Shown piece after piece: positions 61,086 through 64,000 of a stretch of 64,000 nucleotides of DNA (the stretch's first letter is position 1; the number at the start of each line of letters is the position of its first letter). Both the position numbers and the translations under genes were made by a program. This stretch comes from Flavobacterium granuli (GTDB taxonomy: Bacteria > Bacteroidota > Bacteroidia > Flavobacteriales > Flavobacteriaceae): assembly GCF_900129705.1 (NCBI RefSeq), contig NZ_FQWO01000016.1:1-64000 (forward strand), given 5' to 3'. Under the pieces are notes generated by a model, which was not told where the DNA came from, searched no databases, and worked only from the letters and a program-made list of their open reading frames with translations.

Positions 61086-61217
61086 TTAAGACATGGCTGT
61101 TGCTAATATAGAAGCATAATCTGGATGCGATTTAATCTGAAACAAGAATTCAGTTTTATCAACATCTATAGCTTCTTTTTTCAAATATTGAAAAAGATAA
61201 TTGAAATTTTCTGTCAT
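61086..61217 (-). pseudogene. C39-like N-terminal fragment (43 aa)
   Basis: A short frame from ATG 61217, 9 bases after the TlpA3 stop, reads MTENFNYLFQYLKK, then TEFLFQIKSHPDYASILA, and ends at TAA 61086-61088. The LFQ-x-x-SHPDYxSxL pattern matches, from memory, the first 40 residues of C39-like proteins in Bacteroidota, including C39/VKOR fusions that make disulfides. The remaining domain is missing. It could be a stub left by recombination or a short expressed peptide. A decayed copy lies at 59056-59212. Confidence 0.5.
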
Positions 61218-61226
61218 CTTTATTGC

Positions 61227-62675
61227 TTATTTAATGGCTGTTATTATTTGATCATACAATTTTTGTCCTTGGGAAGGTCTTTTAGCGTCCTCTAAAATTA
61301 GTTCACCTCTGTCATTAAAAAGTAAATATCTAGGAATCATTATGTCATTTTTAATATTTAGGAGCATCATTAACTCTTTTTTTAATTTCGTCGTTGTAAA
61401 ATAATGATTCCCATATAATTTATTTTCAACAATAAAATCACTCCATTTACCCACGGCTTTGGCATTGTCAATAGTTAAATACAATAGTTCAATATTTTGC
61501 GATTTTAAAAATTCGGTTAACTTATCTGAATATTTAAATTCGTCTTTGCAAGGTGAGCACCAAGTGGCCCATATATCTACAAATACCGCTTTCGACTTAA
61601 ATGTAGATTTTAAAAGATCAGTTATAGTAGGGAATTCTTCATTAGATATTAATTTTAATTTTTTTTGATCACCGTTAAATGTAGTAAAAGAGCCCGGGAC
61701 TAAGGTAGTTCTCTTAGCCGTTTCCGATTGTTTACGCAGTACTTTTATATAAATTCCATTTGGAAAAATTCTTTTATAACGATTATACAAGCTGAAATCA
61801 AAATCATTTTTTGTTATTTGATAGTAGATCAAAAATTCCTGTAATTCTTTCGGGCAAAAATTATAGTTTTTTAATTCGGCATCCCATAACTTATAATCTT
61901 CTTCTTTACCTACTAAAATATTTTGACTAATAAATTTACATTTATTGATAATATTATGATACTGATTATTCGTTTTTATACTACTGTATTTTTCGTCAAA
62001 AACATTATACATGCTGTCTAATTTTTGGATGGTTCTTTTTGTTTCTTCTTGGGATATTTTTGCACTTTCGTCACCAGATAGAAATCCATCCAGATATAAA
62101 TAGGACATCATGACAATCTCTGTTTCCTGATAAAGCTTAACAAATTCAAAAAAATCTTTTGAAATTTTGTTGTTTGTTAATAGCCCTTTTAATTCCTCAA
62201 TATTTCTGTTTTTCAACCCTTCTATTTTCTCGATAATTTCCGATGAAGACTGGCCATCGATAAAAATGTAGGCTAGTTCCCTGTTTAATTTAAGAAAATA
62301 AGGCGAATTATTTAAAAACTCCAATCCTTCTGCGTTCGAACCAACAAAACTCGTTTCTATTTTATCATTGTTTTTTTTGAAAAAAACATCAATAACATCA
62401 CCATTTTTACAGGGGAGTACTACAGCATACGGCATCTCATTAGTGCGCCATGTTACCAATCGTCCAATATTTTTTTGTGAGAAAGAGATATGGGCAACGT
62501 TGTTTATTATTACAGTTTCTTCTTTAAAATTAACAAAATGAGAAGGGTTTCCATCAAAAGATTTACTGTAATAAAGTTTTGTAGAATCTTTAATCCCTTC
62601 GAAATGAAGGCTAATGGACACATTCTGTGAATACGATAAAGTACACAGAAAAAATAATAAGACGATTTTTTTCAT
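61227..62675 (-). CDS. TlpA-like thiol-disulfide oxidoreductase (3)
   Basis: The exported 482-residue protein has a signal peptide (MKKIVLLFFLCTLSYSQ). Its N-terminal beta domain begins VSISLHFEGIKDSTKLYYSK, a helical middle follows (about 120-340), and the C-terminal redoxin domain has C373-S-P-C376 in IWATWCSPCKDE with MIPRYLLFNDRGELI as cis-Pro region. It is built like TlpA1 but only distantly similar. The gap before it (62676-62815) contains nested hairpins: GGTTCC (62722-62727) with GGAACC (62759-62764), and inside them GATAG/CTATC. Confidence 0.9.
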   Translation of the reverse strand: MKKIVLLFFLCTLSYSQNVSISLHFEGIKDSTKLYYSKSFDGNPSHFVNFKEETVIINNVAHISFSQKNIGRLVTWRTNEMPYAVVLPCKNGDVIDVFFKKNNDKIETSFVGSNAEGLEFLNNSPYFLKLNRELAYIFIDGQSSSEIIEKIEGLKNRNIEELKGLLTNNKISKDFFEFVKLYQETEIVMMSYLYLDGFLSGDESAKISQEETKRTIQKLDSMYNVFDEKYSSIKTNNQYHNIINKCKFISQNILVGKEEDYKLWDAELKNYNFCPKELQEFLIYYQITKNDFDFSLYNRYKRIFPNGIYIKVLRKQSETAKRTTLVPGSFTTFNGDQKKLKLISNEEFPTITDLLKSTFKSKAVFVDIWATWCSPCKDEFKYSDKLTEFLKSQNIELLYLTIDNAKAVGKWSDFIVENKLYGNHYFTTTKLKKELMMLLNIKNDIMIPRYLLFNDRGELILEDAKRPSQGQKLYDQIITAIK

Positions 62676-62815
62676 TTAAATTTAATATAAATTATGACTT
62701 TTTGATACCGTATTGTAACTTGGTTCCACAGGATAGGAATCTATCAGTATTCTATTTGGGAACCTTTAATATATTAATGGAATCTATTAAAGTATTTACT
62801 CATGATCTTTTATTG

Positions 62816-62926
62816 CTATCTTGATTTGCCTATTTTTTTCTTGTTTTCGAGATAGAGGATAAAACTATCCTGAATTGGTTTCTTATTTAAGACGAAAAGA
62901 AATGTGGATGCGATTGCAAATATCAT
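62816..62926 (-). CDS. Small hydrophobic-basic ORF coupled to TlpA4
   Basis: A 36-codon frame starts at an ATG that overlaps the TlpA4 stop (ATGA at 62923-62926). It reads MIFAIASTFLFVLNKKPIQD, then a basic tail ending KKKIGKSR. The first 13 residues are hydrophobic, so a short membrane peptide is possible. The 4-base overlap is the usual sign of translational coupling. It may also be the stub of a longer membrane protein. I recognise no family. Confidence 0.4.
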   Translation of the reverse strand: MIFAIASTFLFVLNKKPIQDSFILYLENKKKIGKSR

Positions 62927-64000
62927 TGTGTAGAAACGTATTCATAATAGGGTATATTAGCTTTAGATTTTTCTAAGGTCAACCCATAAAGTTCTAAATC
63001 TTTTATAGTGTTTTCTATCGAATCGTTTCTCAAAATAAAATCGTAATTACCCAGTAGTCCTGTTTCATCCTTAATTACAATATTATAAAATCTACTCACA
63101 GTATTTAACATTCGTCCAATTTTAATGTTAGCAATCATGAAATGAGTTTTATTGTACCCGTCTTCGCCACCTTTTTCGTTAAATATTTCTTGCAGCTTAT
63201 TTTTATTAATTATTTTTAAAACATAAATTGACTCTTCTTTGTATGTTAAATTTTCTTCTAACGACAACGAATTTAAGAGTAAGTTTTTAATTTTATTTCG
63301 TTCTTCCTTTTCATTCTTAAATAAACTGTTTTTATAAAAGACACTATACAATTTGTTTTTTTGATCGTCGGGAATAACAATATTATTTTCAAAAGCATCT
63401 GTTAAATTGGAAAAAATTGAGATTAGTTTTTGATTCCAATTTTGATAATTCCCTTCATTATTAAAATCAAAAAGGTATGCATCTCCTTGATTTTTATTTC
63501 CTTTAAAGAGGGAAAACGAATAAATCGTTTCATCAATTGTAGTTGTTTTATAGCCTAAATCTATTGCGTTTAATTCTTCTATTTTAGTAGGATTTCTACT
63601 TGTTGGCGATGGCGGTATATCCGAATATGAATTTTGACTTGTGGAAATTTCTTTATCATTCAGAAAGTTATTCAGAATCACATCGTTTAAAGTTTCTGGA
63701 TGTCCAATCCATTTCAGAATTCCTTTATCGTCAATAAGAATAGTGGTTGGAAAGGCTTTAATGCCAAAGTTTTTAATAGTTTGTCCGGTCTGATCACTAA
63801 CAACTGCTGATTTAAAAGGAATGCGTTTTAATGTCCGCAAAACTTTATCTGTTTTTTCATCGGTAATTGAGATCAAAACAAAATCTTTTTTGGATTTATA
63901 TTTCTCTTGCAATTTATTCAAATTAGGCACTTGATCCAAACAGGGACCACACCAGGTTGCCCAAAACTCCAATAAAACAAATTTGTTTTTTAAATTGGTG
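62923..64000 (-). CDS. TlpA-like oxidoreductase (4) fused to a TIGR03435-like domain, 5' end outside window
   Basis: The frame is open to the right edge (NLKNKFVLLEFWATWCGPC), so the N-terminus is missing. The redoxin domain comes first here: WATWCGPCLDQVPNL, then KAFPTTILIDDKGIL with the cis-Pro. A Ser/Pro-rich linker follows (SYSDIPPSPTSRNPT). The C-terminal region ends DETGLLGNYDFILRND and ITLELYG-like LELYGLTLEKS. That DxTGLxGxYDF pattern is the hallmark of the TIGR03435 family, which is known fused to TlpA in other phyla. It appears to be the first gene of the cluster inside the window, and more genes of the system may lie to the right. Confidence 0.85.
   Translation of the reverse strand, partial: TNLKNKFVLLEFWATWCGPCLDQVPNLNKLQEKYKSKKDFVLISITDEKTDKVLRTLKRIPFKSAVVSDQTGQTIKNFGIKAFPTTILIDDKGILKWIGHPETLNDVILNNFLNDKEISTSQNSYSDIPPSPTSRNPTKIEELNAIDLGYKTTTIDETIYSFSLFKGNKNQGDAYLFDFNNEGNYQNWNQKLISIFSNLTDAFENNIVIPDDQKNKLYSVFYKNSLFKNEKEERNKIKNLLLNSLSLEENLTYKEESIYVLKIINKNKLQEIFNEKGGEDGYNKTHFMIANIKIGRMLNTVSRFYNIVIKDETGLLGNYDFILRNDSIENTIKDLELYGLTLEKSKANIPYYEYVSTQ

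Noticed and set aside
62722-62764. Nested hairpins upstream of TlpA3 as a riboswitch
   Set aside because: Stems are short (6 and 5 bp) and no known aptamer pattern is visible, so they are only mentioned with the gene.
62885-62905. A third match to the C39-like fragment (ATCGCATCCA, QSHP in one frame)
   Set aside because: Only about four residues agree, and the sequence is better explained by the coupled 36-codon ORF in another frame.
1-64000. CRISPR arrays, tRNA and rRNA genes, and intact transposases
   Set aside because: I looked for regularly spaced repeats, cloverleaf-type sequences with CCA-adjacent ends and DDE or tyrosine-recombinase motifs, and found none that I could support.

Overview
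The window is about 64 kb of AT-rich DNA from a member of the Bacteroidota, most likely Flavobacterium or a close relative in the Flavobacteriaceae. The evidence is two SusC/SusD outer-membrane import systems, lipoproteins with Bacteroidota-type leaders, many promoters with the TAnnTTTG -7 box, an ECF sigma/FecR pair, an RteC protein, and a small SRP RNA of flavobacterial type.

Layout. (1) 0.06-11.8 kb is a coherent peptidoglycan-sugar locus. SusC, SusD, a DUF4397 lipoprotein, the exo-muramidase NamZ and the MurNAc-6-P etherase MurQ (visibly truncated) lie on the minus strand. A divergent DeoR-family regulator and an FAD/Fe-S D-2-hydroxyacid (D-lactate type) dehydrogenase lie on the plus strand. 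MurQ chemistry releases D-lactate, so the dehydrogenase fits the locus, and related ATGCAA motifs near both promoters suggest one regulon. (2) 11.9-37.5 kb is mostly chromosomal housekeeping: esterase, amino-acid permease, aroC, a dicarboxylate symporter, a TPR hybrid histidine kinase, hsp20, a DEAD-box helicase, hutG and hutI, glutaminyl cyclase, SRP RNA, an SDR, transaldolase-type aldolase, fumarylacetoacetase, glyA, miaE, GNAT, and an ABC exporter operon. (3) 37.5-42.1 kb has a pentapeptide protein, an unknown protein, a VOC protein and a PAS kinase. Between them are decayed gene remnants, including a LuxR-type HTH remnant with an internal stop. (4) 42.1-51.2 kb is a second import system: ECF sigma, FecR, STN-SusC, SusD, a calcineurin-type phosphoesterase and a glycerophosphodiesterase. 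It probably scavenges phosphate esters or glycerophosphodiesters. (5) 51.3-56.3 kb is accessory DNA: a truncated AbiEi-like antitoxin that keeps an inverted-repeat operator, a winged-helix-like protein, a TPR/AraC regulator, a small lipoprotein and an RteC protein. The last three genes are flanked by two matching tandem-palindrome sites. A repeated near-palindromic intergenic element also occurs here.

(6) 56.3-64.0 kb is the most unusual part. Four TlpA-like thiol-disulfide oxidoreductases, all on the minus strand, alternate with short genes for Cys-rich peptides that carry a Gly-Gly/Ala-Gly leader. Fragments of a C39-like protein lie next to the peptides. The arrangement [C39-like fragment - Cys-rich leader peptide - TlpA] occurs twice, once intact-looking and once decayed, and a four-turn array of ATGCGA motifs precedes the intact peptide. 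This looks like a disulfide-rich secreted-peptide (RiPP or bacteriocin-like) locus that runs off the right end of the window.

Family assignments come from reading the sequences; no database search was possible.
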